NCBI GenBank assembly: GCA_018136815.1
Contig: CM030933.1
Span: 4,692,557-4,756,556 of the forward strand
Origin: Isochrysis galbana
Lineage: Eukaryota > Haptophyta > Isochrysidales > Isochrysidaceae
DNA length: 64,000 nt
Direction: 5' to 3'
The translations under genes were made by a program, and so were the position numbers. Of this stretch, positions 40,438 to 50,306 are shown one piece after another; the first letter of the stretch is position 1, and each line of letters starts with the position of its first letter. The notes under the pieces were generated by a model, which was given only the letters and a program-made list of their open reading frames with translations, was not told the DNA's origin and ran no database searches.

Positions 40438-41586
40438 CCAGAGAAGAGGAGAGGAAATGGGGGGAGGAGGCGCGCAGCGCTGCAGGGGGGGGGAGAGCCG
40501 GGAGAGGGGAGGGAGGGAGCGGGAGAGGAGAAGGGGTCGGGGGAAGGAGAAGGAGGCGGGTGGGAGGCAGAGAGGGAGAGAGGGAGAGAGGGAGGGAGGG
40601 AGAGAGGGAGGAGAGAGAGAGGAAAGCCCTTCTCTCTCGTCTCAGACGGAGAGAAAGAGAAGGAGAGAGAGAGAGAAGGGAGAGAAAGGGCGGGGCGGGG
40701 AGGGAGAGAGGGAGGGAGAGGAGGGAGGGAGAAAGGTGTTGTGCTGAAGCTAGAGGCTGCGCTTGCTCGGCTCGGCTCGGGCGGCCTGGCCTCCCTGCAG
40801 AGGAAGAAGGCGGCTGGGTCTCTCTAGCGGCGGAGCTCGCGATCCCCCATCATCGGAGCGAGGAGAAGAGAGAGAGAGAGAGAGAGAGAGGATGAGAGGG
40901 GCTCCAGGAGCCCAGAGAGGAGAGATGCTAAATATGGGGACGGTTTTCTTCAAGTCTTCGGACTGGATCTCCTTTCCATGAGAATTCTTCCGCGAGAGGA
41001 GGGGGGTCACTTGTGGTGCGTGAGAGATAATAAGAGACGGGGAGAGTAGGAGGCGGGGGGGGGCCTTCTCTTATTCTCTCTCTCTCTCTCTCTCTCTCCT
41101 ACTACCCCCACAGAATCCTTTAGAATGTAGGAGCAGATACTTAAGAAAAAGGGCCTCAGCACGCCACGTATTCATTCGACTCGAGAACGCACGCGTGAAG
41201 GAGACGGAGGTGAATCCGACCAATACACAATAACCACGGCACAGAGAGAGAAGAAAGCTTAGAGGGCCTTTCCCCGTCGATCTCGCCCCTCTCTCCCTCC
41301 CTCTCTCTCTCTCCCTCTCTCTCTCTTCTCTCTCTCTCTCCTCGCGCTCTCTCTTCTCCCCCCCCGTCGCGCGAGATGCAGCTCTCAGGCTCGAGAGAGA
41401 GAGCGAGCGAGACTAAGGTTAGAATCGATCGACGGCCCCGTGCGCGCCGCTAGCGCTCCAACTGCTCACTGCTACTAACCAACTAACCAACTGTTATCTC
41501 TTCAGCGGCGAAGCACCTTGGGAGGTGCTGCATGTCGCGACGATGGGGTGTGTTTACAATCTATGAAACGTACATTTACCGTAATA
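40438..41586. other. GA/CT-rich leader and intergenic region
   Basis: 40460-40740 is almost pure purine on the plus strand, i.e. CT-rich on the coding strand of the gene starting at 40437. Further GA run at 40866-40890 and CT runs at 41078-41098 and 41290-41345. No gene seen. Confidence 0.55.
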
Positions 41587-41990
41587 TTAAGGTAGCGCAC
41601 GCACCGGTGCGGAGGGGTATGGGGGCTCGCCACCCTCTGGCTCCCTGATCCCTGCCTTGAGCTGGTGAGTGCTGGCGGGCTGTAGGTGCGCTGTGCGGCT
41701 GGTGCAGGTTCCACCGGGTGCCTCTTCCCCGTCCGCACGCCCGCAGAGTCGACCATTGCCCCTCGGCACCGAGTTGAAGTGGGGTTGCCGACGGGCACTC
41801 CTACCGGGCTGGCTGGGCTGCTCAAGAGGGTCTGGTGGCGAATGGGGCAGTGTGGGAAGGGGAGAACCGTGCGGCCTGTTCCCACACGCACATGAGGCGC
41901 CGGAGTCGCGCGGGGAGTGACCGCCCGCGCGACTCATGGAGCATCCGTGTCACCCCCCTCCCCTTGACTCGACGTCCACCCACGTAAACC
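41587..41990 (+). repeat. Diverged single arm of the TTAA foldback family
   Basis: TTAA (41587-41590) followed by GGTAGCGCACGCACC, resembling the terminus GGTGGCGGGCGCACGG at 21809. Further along, GAATGGGGCAGTG, CCGTGCGGCCTGTTC, CATGAGGCGCC, GGGGAGTGACCGCC and GCATCCGTGTC appear in the same order as in the 21809 arm. No inverted partner arm is present nearby. Confidence 0.55.
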
Positions 41991-42329
41991 CCCCAACGAC
42001 TCTCATGTGCTACTGATTGAGTCTGGTGGCGTAAGGCGATACTGCCTCGAAGGGGACTACCCAGATCCTGTACGGGGACGATGTGACGCGCACACGCGTT
42101 GTTTGTGAGAGTGCTGGAGTCCCTTCTCACGATGCGTCCGGTCGATTGGTTTGCGTGACTGCTGCGTGTGAACCCCTGGGTCCGGCCCTTCGCTGTGCTT
42201 GAAGTTTGAGGGCTGTGTGGCTGAGGGCGTGCATGAGGCTCAGATACAACAGTGACATGAACTTGGGGTCACCTGTGGGTGTTAACTTGAGCTTCTTTGC
42301 TCCAAGTGCATGTGTGAGCGACAAAGGGG
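41991..42329. other. Intergenic region
   Basis: Between the diverged arm and R8. No features I can support. Confidence 0.35.
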
Positions 42330-43316
42330 CAAAAAAAAACATCTGAAGATTCGGGGCTATACACCTACTGTCTACCGGACTCACCCTCTCTATTTCCATC
42401 GCCCTTACATGCCCTCCCTCCACCTCCTCCCCTGCCCCCCTTCTTTCCTTTTTCTTTGGTTTCCGGGGTACGACCTCGGTGCACTACCTGAGGTCTGGAT
42501 TGGAGTGTGGGGTCGGGGCAGGCCTTTTGGTATGGTCACTCTCGTGTATCGTCCTCACAGCCTTGTTTGGGTGTTAGGGTCCCGTTTTGGTCATAGTGCC
42601 TCAAGTGGTGTCCGTTCTCGTTGTCTGCAACGGTGTTTTATACGTCCTCTTCGCTGCACTCCTCGGCCCCTTGGATAGCGTGTGCGATCCCAAGTTTTGC
42701 GGCCAGCTCGGCTAGCTCTTCGCTGGGTTTGAGCCCACCTTTGCCGCTTATGTGAAATACGGGCCTTAAGTCGCCTATATCTATCCTTTTCTTCGGTTGT
42801 CTTCCCATGTCCGCTTGGGCCGTTCGCGCTGAGTCGGTTCTATATGCGAATAATAGTGCTTTACACAAGGTAGTGTATCTCTCTATTATTCTTATGAGTA
42901 TTGATTCTTCCGAGTAGGTTATGTTGTCATAGTGAATCCTATAGAAGTCCGTCATGATGTACCTCCATGCTATATCTACTCGGTGAGCGGGCACAAGAAC
43001 GGCGCTCGTGGCGCCGCCGGTCGCGGGTCGAAGTTGGGCTCTCTATCCCTTGGCGATTTTAGCGTTGAGCGTCTTCACATAGTTTTTGTGATAATTACGT
43101 ACACGTTCAAGTCCATGAAATCATAGAAGTATTGTATTGCGGTGCGTACTGAACCAGGCTGTATCGACCGTGTTTGCTGGTGATGAGCATGGCTTCGTAA
43201 TGCGCTGCGAGAGGCGCGCTTGAAGGCCATCGATAAAATTATACCGGAGGGGGCCCGTTGTATATATTTCTGCGCGGCCGTCAAAGGCTTGAACTGAAAT
43301 TGAGTATTTTTCGAAA
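42330..43316 (-). mobile_element. Non-LTR 3' fragment R8
   Basis: Minus strand: from 42994 the frame reads VDIAWRYIMTDFYRIHYDN, IRIIERYTTLCKALLFAY and LAELAAKLGIAHAIQ, aligning with the C-terminus of R1. It is followed by a 3' UTR like R2 and R5 and GCCCCGAATCTTCAGATG plus T9 (A9 on the plus strand at 42328-42336). The part 43000-43316 carries another, frameshifted piece (TAAQKYIQRAPSGIILSMAF) that may be upstream RT sequence of the same copy. Confidence 0.65.
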
Positions 43317-43909
43317 ATTTTGCCGGAGGACCCCGGATTTTTTTTGCTGATCTCTCATACCAGAACCTATAATAGGGAGCTTATTTAGGTCCTCGTTTGC
43401 CCATTACCGATGGTGCCCTTCGCACCCCCCTAGTGAGTGACTGGGCTACTATAGATACATTTTTTGGGTCGCTGTCGGCACTCTTCCTATCATGGTTGCA
43501 TTCTTTAACCCGAGCGCGGCCATGGGGTCCGTTGTGCTAAAAACAACCAAACTTGCGGTTGCACCCTCTGAGCCCCAGGCCCCTTTTCACTTTTCACCGC
43601 ACCCCCCCGTATAGCCCCCTTGTGGACCTGTGGACACCTTTTCCCACCTAAATTTCGCGAAATTTCGCGCGAAATGGCACGCGGCATAAGGGCCCCAAAC
43701 TTTGAAAAAAAAACGAAATCTGCACCCCTCCCTATTGTATCCTCATCCCTTGGGACGTCACCCTCGGGCTCCTCACCAGCACCAGGTGCCATTCATTCCG
43801 TCGGGTGCCCCCCCTCCTGTTCCCCCTCTCGCTTCGCGGCAGCGGCGATCTCCCGCCCCCCCCCCCCCCCCCCCCCCCCCCACCCACCCACCCACCCCCC
43901 GCGGAGCAC
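43317..43909. other. Intergenic region
   Basis: Contains AACAACCAAACTTGCGGTTG then CACCCTCT (43545), repeated near 58622, and a self-complementary AATTTCGCGAAATTTCGCGC at 43650. A C-rich homopolymer sits at 43855-43880. No gene. Confidence 0.4.
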
Positions 43910-45130
43910 CGGAGCACCTTCTATCGCTCCATCAATGAGTCCTGGCCCTGTCGTCGAGCGAGGGGGGAGGAACGAGGCGGCAAATTCTTGATTTGAGGGT
44001 GGGAGTCCTGCTGCACGATGCCGTGCGCTTGGAGGGTCGGGGATGGGGGAGGTTCAAGGAGAAAACGCGAAATTCACGGAATACTTCCCGAAACGCGAGA
44101 GAAAGACAACGTGGAAAAGAGCAAGAGGGTTGTTGCAGTTATACATAAAGATGAGAGAGAAGAGAGAAAGACAGCAGCCCAAAGGGGGACAGATTTTTGT
44201 CAGCCTGGCGCAATGGCGGACGAGCCCACGATGACCGGCGTGCACGAGATCCCCGTGGCGCAAGGGTTGGAGATGGAGGCGGTGAAGCCGGTCGTGGCGG
44301 TGCCTGCCTCTGAGTCCCGCACCCCGCCGCCCGGCGCGCCTCCCGGCGGAGAGTACCGCATGGTGCCATACGTGGGGCCCTCCACCTGGCTTGCCGTCGT
44401 TGCCGTTGCCGTCTGCTTCGGAGTCTGCGCGCCGCTGCCTTGCTGCTGCCCATGTGACACCAAGGAGCACTACATCGCGCCCGACGGAACACACTATAAT
44501 TCCAACGGCACTGTCGACAACGTCTACGGCCCGTGCAACTGCTAGCCGTGCAGGCGCAGTGCTATTCGCACATTTCTGGTCAGAGCAGCACTGACGGTGA
44601 ATTGCTGCACAAAGCACACGATGAGCTTTCGCCGGTGCAATCGGAGGTAAATAGGCCAACACTGCGCGCTGAACTCGCAAAGCTTACACAAGTGAGTACT
44701 CGAAGTTCAAGGTTCGCTCATATGATGACAGGATAACACACTATGCGGTTGGCAAGCGAGTGCAAGAAGGATTGATGATGGGGGTAAGATGCAGAAAGGA
44801 GGAAGGCCATCCACCCGCCGGTTGCTCGTTCGGGCGCGCGCGGGGGAGGGTGGGAAAGAGGGGGGGGGGGGGGGGGGGCTTGTGTAACTTACACAGGCAA
44901 GAGAGAAGAATATGCCCACACACTCACACCACCACCAGCACGTATTTCCTACAAAGTCTGTCTGTCTGTACTTGGTTGAGACGGAACGCGCCAGCACGCC
45001 GTAACTACTCGCAGGATACCTGCTGTAGGTGGCTTCGACGCTACGTTGGTGCTTCCGCTACTGTTGTGAAAGCGATCGTGTCCCCACCGTTTGACGCCGC
45101 GCAAGTAGCTTAATAATCCACAACAACCAT
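43910..45130 (+). repeat. Inverted segmental duplication, copy 2
   Basis: Opposite-orientation match to 13915-15190, holding the paralogous gene at 44213-44545 and its 3' flank, including the G18-type homopolymer at 44860-44878. Confidence 0.75.
44213..44545 (+). CDS. Small Pro-rich, Cys-rich single-pass membrane protein (copy 2)
   Basis: 110 aa paralogue of 14531-14866. Residues 40-60 (RTPPPGAPPGGEYRMVPYVG), the membrane segment (STWLAVVAVAVCFGVCAPLP) and CCCPCDTKE are almost unchanged. Differences cluster in the N-terminal 35 residues and the last 25. The protein ends CNC, one Cys shorter than copy 1. The leader (44050-44190) is GA-rich on the coding strand, as is that of copy 1, although the actual bases have diverged. 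Intact frame and conserved domain argue that both copies are selected. Function unknown. Confidence 0.7.
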   Translation: MADEPTMTGVHEIPVAQGLEMEAVKPVVAVPASESRTPPPGAPPGGEYRMVPYVGPSTWLAVVAVAVCFGVCAPLPCCCPCDTKEHYIAPDGTHYNSNGTVDNVYGPCNC

Positions 45131-45679
45131 TGTGGACAGTGGCGGGCTGTCGGCTATGTTCGTGGAATGGACGAGCAGCACATCGCACTAGGCAGTCAAA
45201 ACAGATTCTCAATATACTCACCACGCGCGCGGCCCTGGAACCGATATCTCGCAGCCACGCCCGCTTCCTTTTACTCTCGCTCCTCTTGCCTTGCGGCTTG
45301 TCCCCTCGTACGCTAGCCTTGAAAAAAATAACATATAGTACTACTAGTGCGATTCTCGCCTCGCGCGTGGCCGTGTGCTTCTGCTATGCTACTATGCCTT
45401 CACTCACTCCTTACCCCTCGCCCCTCGCAAACCTGCCTTGCGGCGACTCCCCTCGTGCGCTACTGAGGGGCCCGGAATGTGGGTTGTGGGGGGTGGCGGG
45501 ATTCAGCGGGTTGTCCCGGCGTCCCGGCCCTGTCGACGTAAAAACACTCACAAACAAACGCGTACCTTGCAGTTAAGAAAACGAAACGGCAAAAGGCGAC
45601 CATCCGTTGGAAGGCCAGAATCCCTGTCTTGAACGAGAAGTTGAAACAAATATCTCTCAACTATACAACTATATGTTGT
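45131..45679. other. Intergenic region
   Basis: Carries ATTCTCGCCTCGCGCGTG (45353), shared with 34253, and GGCGACTCCCCTCGTGCGCT (45443), shared with the 5' flank of R4. These look like fragments of an R-family or other repeat leader. No gene. Confidence 0.35.
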
Positions 45680-45890
45680 ATTCAGGCCTCCTGGCATGAA
45701 TATTTCGGCATGGGTACGTGCCTTCGTCGTTATATATCGTCTTCTATGTTCGTCTTGGTCATTCAAGGCGTGTAGATTCGGATTCTCCCTGGGCTCAAAT
45801 CCTGGTCCGCCGATTTTCGTCTCGAAATTCGAAGATTTGAGCTTTATTTTTACCGTTACGGTAATTGTCCACGCGTTTAAGGTAAGAAAT
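45680..45890 (-). repeat. Dispersed repeat, copy 1 (partner at 59215)
   Basis: Minus strand aligns with 59215-59445 plus strand. Both keep AATTTCGAGACSAAAATC and translate with a shared NFETKI...PG.E core and an IFMP segment. It may be coding sequence of an unidentified element. Confidence 0.5.
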
Positions 45891-46027
45891 GAAGGTAACA
45901 GAACTGGGCCCCCTCTCTGCATTCCCTCCCCCTCCCTCTCTGCATTCCCTCCCTCCCCTTCTGCAGTTTCCCCTCCCCTCTGCAGTTCCCCCCCCCTTCT
46001 GCAGTTCTCACCCCCTCTGCAGTCTTC

Positions 46028-46376
46028 CCCCTCCCCTCTCTCCATTCCCTGTTTTCCCGGGCCAAGCCGGGAAAAATACGTGAATGTGAGGGAGGATTGG
46101 GTCAGTGTTGTGATCCCCCCCCTCGCAGTTCCCCCCCCCCCCTTCCGCAGCTCTCCTCCCTCCCCTCTCTCCATTCCCTGTTTTCCCGGGCCAAGCCGGG
46201 AAAAATACGTGAATGTGAGGGAGGATTGGGTCAGTGTTGTGATCCCCCCCCCTTCGCAGCCCCCCCCCCTTCCCGCAGCTCTCCTCCCTCCCCTCTCTCC
46301 ATTCCCTGATTTTCCCGGGCCAGGCCGGGAAAAATACGTGAATGTGAGGGAGAATTGGGTGCCAGTGTTGGGATTT
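46028..46376. repeat. 128-bp tandem repeat, three units
   Basis: Units start at 46041, 46170 and 46299 (TCCATTCCCTG). Each contains TTTTCCCGGGCCAAGCCGGG then AAAAAT, able to form a hairpin, followed by TACGTGAATGTGAGGGAG. The surrounding DNA is C-rich (45900-46520) with CTGCAGTT-type short repeats. Confidence 0.8.
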
Positions 46377-46566
46377 CACCCCCCTCGGCAGTTTCTCCCC
46401 CCCCTCCGCTGCTCCCCTCCCCCCCCTCCGCTCCTCCCCTTCCCCTCCGCTGTCCCCCCCCCCCCCCTCCGCCGTTCCCTTCCCCCCCTTCGCGCGGTCC
46501 CCCCCTGTTGCGTTAGGGGGAGCGCGCCAACGCCCTCCATGCCCCACGACACGCTCTATTTTTAGA
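46377..46566. other. C-rich low-complexity spacer
   Basis: CCCCTCCGCT repeats and homopolymer C runs between the tandem repeat and hAT remnants. Nothing else seen. Confidence 0.6.
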
Positions 46567-47240
46567 ACGTGTCTACGCCAGTCTCGCAACTCCTTCCCGC
46601 CGTCAAGGCGGCGCGAAGCAATTTCAAGGCGGATCTTGAACGTCGTTGGCTCGAGGAATTGCCCGGCGCTCAGCGCGACGAGCTTGATATCTCCACCCTC
46701 CTCGACCCTCGGTTCAAGACGTACGCTTTCTTTCCCCGGGCTCGATGATGACGATATCAGCTCTGAAAAGGACCGCGCGTTGGCTTCATTGAAGGGCACC
46801 TGGAGCTACAATTGGAGGCCTAAGTCACCATCTCCATCTGCGCCTGCATCTAAACCTACACCTCCGCCGAAGGTCCAGAAGTCGGATTTTTCGGGAACGG
46901 TGAGTTCAGTCTTTGCGTTGCCGCTTGAGCCAGACTTTGACCTCCCCGCCAATGGCGACGCGTCGTCGCAAGAAGATGAGGTCCAAGTCCAAGATGAGCT
47001 TGAGATGTACCTCTCGCTCCCCCTAGAGAAGAACATGGACGTGGATGTTCTCTTATGGTGGCAGATACGCGATCGCCCTCAGGCCATGCCCAATTTGTCC
47101 AAGATGGCCCGCCAATATTTGGGCCGACCGGCCTCATCTGCGGGCGTTGAGCGCGCTTTCTCGCATGCGGGGCGCCTGCACGACGATGCTAAGGCATCCC
47201 AGTCTGATTTTACCTTGGAGCACTGCCCTGACCGATGGAA
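46567..47240 (+). pseudogene. hAT transposase C-terminal fragment, family 1
   Basis: Starts with VSTPVSQLLPAVKAARSNF and the hAT hallmark LLDPRFKTYAFF (46695-46735). A frameshift follows, then a spacer and the dimerisation domain: ELEMYLSLPLEKNMDVDVLL, WWQIRDRPQAMPNLSKMARQ, SSAGVERAFSHAGRLHDD. The end is cut where the second hAT fragment begins. N-terminal BED and catalytic parts are missing. Confidence 0.75.
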
Positions 47241-47249
47241 AACTTGGAG

Positions 47250-47893
47250 CAAATTTGGGCAAGGTGTACGCTTATTTGTTGCAAATCGATGCGCATCTTC
47301 GGTCCTTCGATGGTGTTGATGCGGCCACACGGCACAAAATCCACGAGCTCTTTATGGCCAGGTGGGAGTATTTGCACGCGCCAGTGATGACTGCTGCATA
47401 TTGCCTGGAGCCTGAATTTTGCTGTCGCAAGTTTTCCGCTCAAGAAATGGCTGAGCTGAAGCAGTGTCTGAAGGCGATGTCCAATGCGGAGCATCCGTAT
47501 CCGGACTTATTGGCAGAATACTCCGACTTCCAAGAGGCCTGCACAAGTGGCATGCATGATCTAACCCCTGAAATAGCATTCGGTAATCGTGCACGAAGCA
47601 TGGCGTCGTATAAGTGGGCGAATGTGTATTTATCTCCTTGGCCTCACCTTCGGTGGGCAGCATGCCGTTTACTAGCTCTCAGCTGCTCGGCCTCGGGTTG
47701 CGAGCGCTCATGGTCCGTTGAACATTGGATCCACGCCAAGAAGAGAAATAGGCTAGGCCAAACTACAGTGGAAAGGCTGGTAAGAAGTCACACCAATTTG
47801 TTGCTCGAAGATTTGCTTTTGGATTGGGAGTCTCGTGTGTTGCCTTGGGAGTTGGACATGGTTGTGGAGGAGCCTGAGGATGAGCGTGAGTGA
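47250..47893 (+). pseudogene. hAT transposase C-terminal fragment, family 2
   Basis: Different hAT lineage: GKVYAYLLQIDAHLRSFDGV, ATRHKIHELFMARWEYLHAP, then the late dimerisation motif SASGCERSWSVEHWIHAKKR and NRLGQTTVERLVRSHTNLLL. It ends with an acidic tail and TGA at 47891-47893. It is joined directly to the family-1 fragment, so one element probably inserted into or recombined with the other. Confidence 0.7.
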
Positions 47894-48082
47894 GTGAATG
47901 AATACTACTATTATAACATCGGCTTTACCATTATAATATATTATAAGAATAGTAGTGGGCCACCTGATATCAGCCTGATATCAGGTCCTGATATCAGGTA
48001 TCAGGTCGCCAAGACCTGATGACTTGAGACCTGACGGGGCATCTAGGCCTGGGAGGAAGAAAGGTAGGGAAACTTCCCTTCT
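47894..48082. other. Left flank of MITE
   Basis: Contains CCTGATATCAGCCTGATATC-type repeats (47962-48005), similar to repeats inside the MITE, so it may hold a related older element. Confidence 0.5.
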
Positions 48083-48090
48083 CTTTCGAG
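48083..48090. repeat. 8-bp target-site duplication CTTTCGAG, left
   Basis: CTTTCGAG is repeated at 48541-48548. Eight bp is the hAT-superfamily hallmark. Confidence 0.85.
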
Positions 48091-48540
48091 CAATGATGGT
48101 GCATCAGTTCATCAGCTGACACCAACTTCGAGGCTGACACTGATATCATAGCTGATATAAGCTGATGGACCTCATCAGCTGATATCACCTCAAAGGCCCT
48201 GAGCGAGCAGAATATCAGCTGATATCAGTGGCTTGTGTATTTGCTGCAGATCTGAATAGGACAAAACGGCCCCTTGTGTGCAGTATGTGGACGTTAAGTG
48301 GCTCAGGTGACAGTGCGTGGGCGATGCGCAGCGCGGGACACAAGTTCGAGTCCCAATCGACCTCAGTGAAACTCAACATTTTTGCACTTTTTTTTTGGCT
48401 GTAGAAAGTAAAGGGGACTGGGTGTTTTGTTTTCTCCCCGCTCCAAGCTGCTGACAACTGATAACTGATATCAGTTATCAGCTCGAGGTGAGCTGATACT
48501 GATGTAAAAAACTGATATTAGTACTGATGCACCATCACTG
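48091..48540. mobile_element. hAT-type MITE
   Basis: 450 bp with terminal inverted repeats: left CAATGATGGTGCATCAGT, right (complement) CAGTGATGGTGCATCAGT. It has 8-bp duplications on both sides and many internal GCTGATATCAGC-like palindromes. No ORF. The flanks joined without the element give AACTTCCCTTCTCTTTCGAG continuing into AGAAAGAG...GGGCGCTCCACAACCCA, which matches a paralogous empty site at 19727-19790. The transposase source is unknown; the hAT at 10078 has different ends. Confidence 0.85.
48299..48353 (+). ncRNA. Possible tRNA-derived (SINE-like) promoter boxes inside the MITE
   Basis: TGGCTCAGGTG (48299-48309) fits a pol III A box and GTTCGAGTCCC (48343-48353) a B box, 33 nt apart as in tRNA genes. 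The flanking bases do not form a proper T-stem or acceptor stem, so this is not a working tRNA; it could be a SINE head or coincidence. Confidence 0.25.
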
Positions 48541-48548
48541 CTTTCGAG
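48541..48548. repeat. 8-bp target-site duplication CTTTCGAG, right
   Basis: Partner of 48083-48090. Confidence 0.85.
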
Positions 48549-48897
48549 AGAAAGAGAGAGGGCGCTCCACAACCCACGATCCCATGCATCCAAGCGAAGC
48601 TTTTGACCGAGAACGAGAGAAAGCAGAGAATTATAACGATAAATGCCGAACGACGAAGAGAAGCCTAACGAGTGTCGATTCGCGAATGCGACAGCCTACC
48701 TACCCTGCCCGCGCCCCGGCCTCCCGCCCGCTTGCGTCTGGTCTATTGTGCGTCCATCGCCCCCATCTGTCGCCATGGCCACCACCACGCAGGCACGCAG
48801 GTCTCCTTCTGCCTTCAGCTGGCGACAGAGGTGCTCGACGCCGCGACGCCGCTTCGGAAGCGAAAGCCGGCTGGACTTTGTGTGATGCGGGCAGGGA

Positions 48898-49202
48898 TGA
48901 CAAACTCCGCAGAGTTTCTGAGCTCTGCGTCCGCACACGTCCAGTCGCGAACGGAGCATGAATTGGTCGATATGGGCAAGGTCGCCGTCGGCATGTCAGT
49001 CCTCAATCGCCGTGGTGGCACGCGGGGTCCGCCGAAGCAGTCCCAACGTGTGCACACCCAGAAGGGAGTATGTGGGTATGATCTGTGTGGTGTGGATAAG
49101 CCTAAGCGCCCTCAGTTCAGATGTGGTGCCTGCCGGCAGGGAGTGGGTGCCTATTACCATGTCCAGTGCTTTTTCGCTTGTCATCGGTGTCTTCTGCCGT
49201 AG
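48898..49202 (+). pseudogene. piggyBac-like transposase C-terminal zinc ribbon
   Basis: The open frame ends with HTQKGVCGYDLCGVDKPKRP, QFRCGACRQGVGAYYHVQCF and FACHRC. The Cys/His spacing (C-x4-C, C-x2-C, H-x2-C, C-x2-C) and the CF..H ending resemble the C-terminal zinc ribbon of piggyBac (DDE_Tnp_1_7) transposases. The catalytic core is not recognisable upstream. The frame runs open from 48672, but I only support the last 100 codons. It would fit with the TTAA foldback elements in the window, but direct linkage is not shown. Confidence 0.4.
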
Positions 49203-49576
49203 TCGGGGGTTTTTGGTGATTTTTAGGGCGATTTGCGATTTCGCCATTTTCACTGCTCAGAATAAGAGTGTTATCTCCCTACACTAGTGTCATTACTCTT
49301 AGGGGGTTCTTTCCCGCCTATGTACAGTCCGCCTAGCCGAAAAATTGAGTGCTATCTCTTAAGAGGCGGCTGGAAGCACCTGCAAAGGTGCTTCGAGACC
49401 CTTTTTAATTCCTAGCATATTGGCACCCGAAGCTAATTCCTCAGTCCCCCAAAAGTCCATTTTTGGCACATACTAGGGTTAAAAGTAGGAGGGACAGTTC
49501 TCTGAGGTTCCTCTCTCTCCCCCCCCCCCCCCTCTCCCGCACCTCGACTTCTTTACTCCTAGAGTCTCGTCTTCTT

Positions 49577-49620
<44 letters not shown>

Positions 49621-50306
49621 GGGTACACGTGGACCTCTCTCTCTCTCTTCCCCCGCCCCCGCGCCCCCTCTCTCCTCCTCTCTCTCCCCCTCCACCCCGC
49701 CCCTCTCCTCTCCGTTCTCCTCTACTTTCTTTCTCCCCCTCTTTGTCTTCTTTCTTCTTCTCGGCGCCCCCATTCTCTTCTCACTACGACTCTCTCTTCC
49801 CCATGGTCTCCACCTTCTCCTTCTTCTTCCTCGTCTTCTCTTCTCCGATTCTGGGAGAAGAAGTGAGAGGGAGAGAGCGAGGAAAAGAGAAACAAAGCAG
49901 AGGGAGAGAGAGAGAGAGAGAGAGAGGGACACACACACATATGGAGTACTCTCCCTGCTGGTTCTCAGGGTGGGGGGGGAGAGAGCCTGAGCCTTCACCT
50001 CCCCCGCCCTCCCTCCGTCTGTTGTTTCTTCCCTCTTGCCTCCCATCTTTATTCTCTCGAGGACTCCCCTTCAACTCCCACACACACTCCTTCCTCTCTC
50101 TCTCTCTCCCCCCCTTCTCCCTCTCTTCCCTCTCCCCCCCACCCCAACCGTCTCTCTCTCCTTTCCCTTAGCCCGCCTTCCCCCCCTTCCCCTCCGCCCT
50201 TCCCGCACCGCCCGCCTTAACCCCCCCTCTCCTTTCCCTCTCCCCAAGCTCTCCTCTTCCCCCCCCCCCCCCCCCCCCCTTCCCCACCCCTCCCTTCTAA
50301 CCCCCA
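49203..50306. other. Pyrimidine-rich leader of the helicase gene
   Basis: 49373-49394 is a perfect hairpin (GAAGCACCT gcaa AGGTGCTTC). From about 49505 to 50306 the plus strand is overwhelmingly C/T, including (CT)n at 49587-49617 and T/C runs up to the ATG, broken only by a GA stretch at 49865-49925. SLSLS-type frames here are artefacts. Confidence 0.6.

Noticed and set aside
40460-40740. Glu/Gly/Arg-rich ORFs upstream of the zinc-knuckle gene
   Set aside because: Purine-only low-complexity DNA; better explained as the CT-rich leader of the minus-strand gene.
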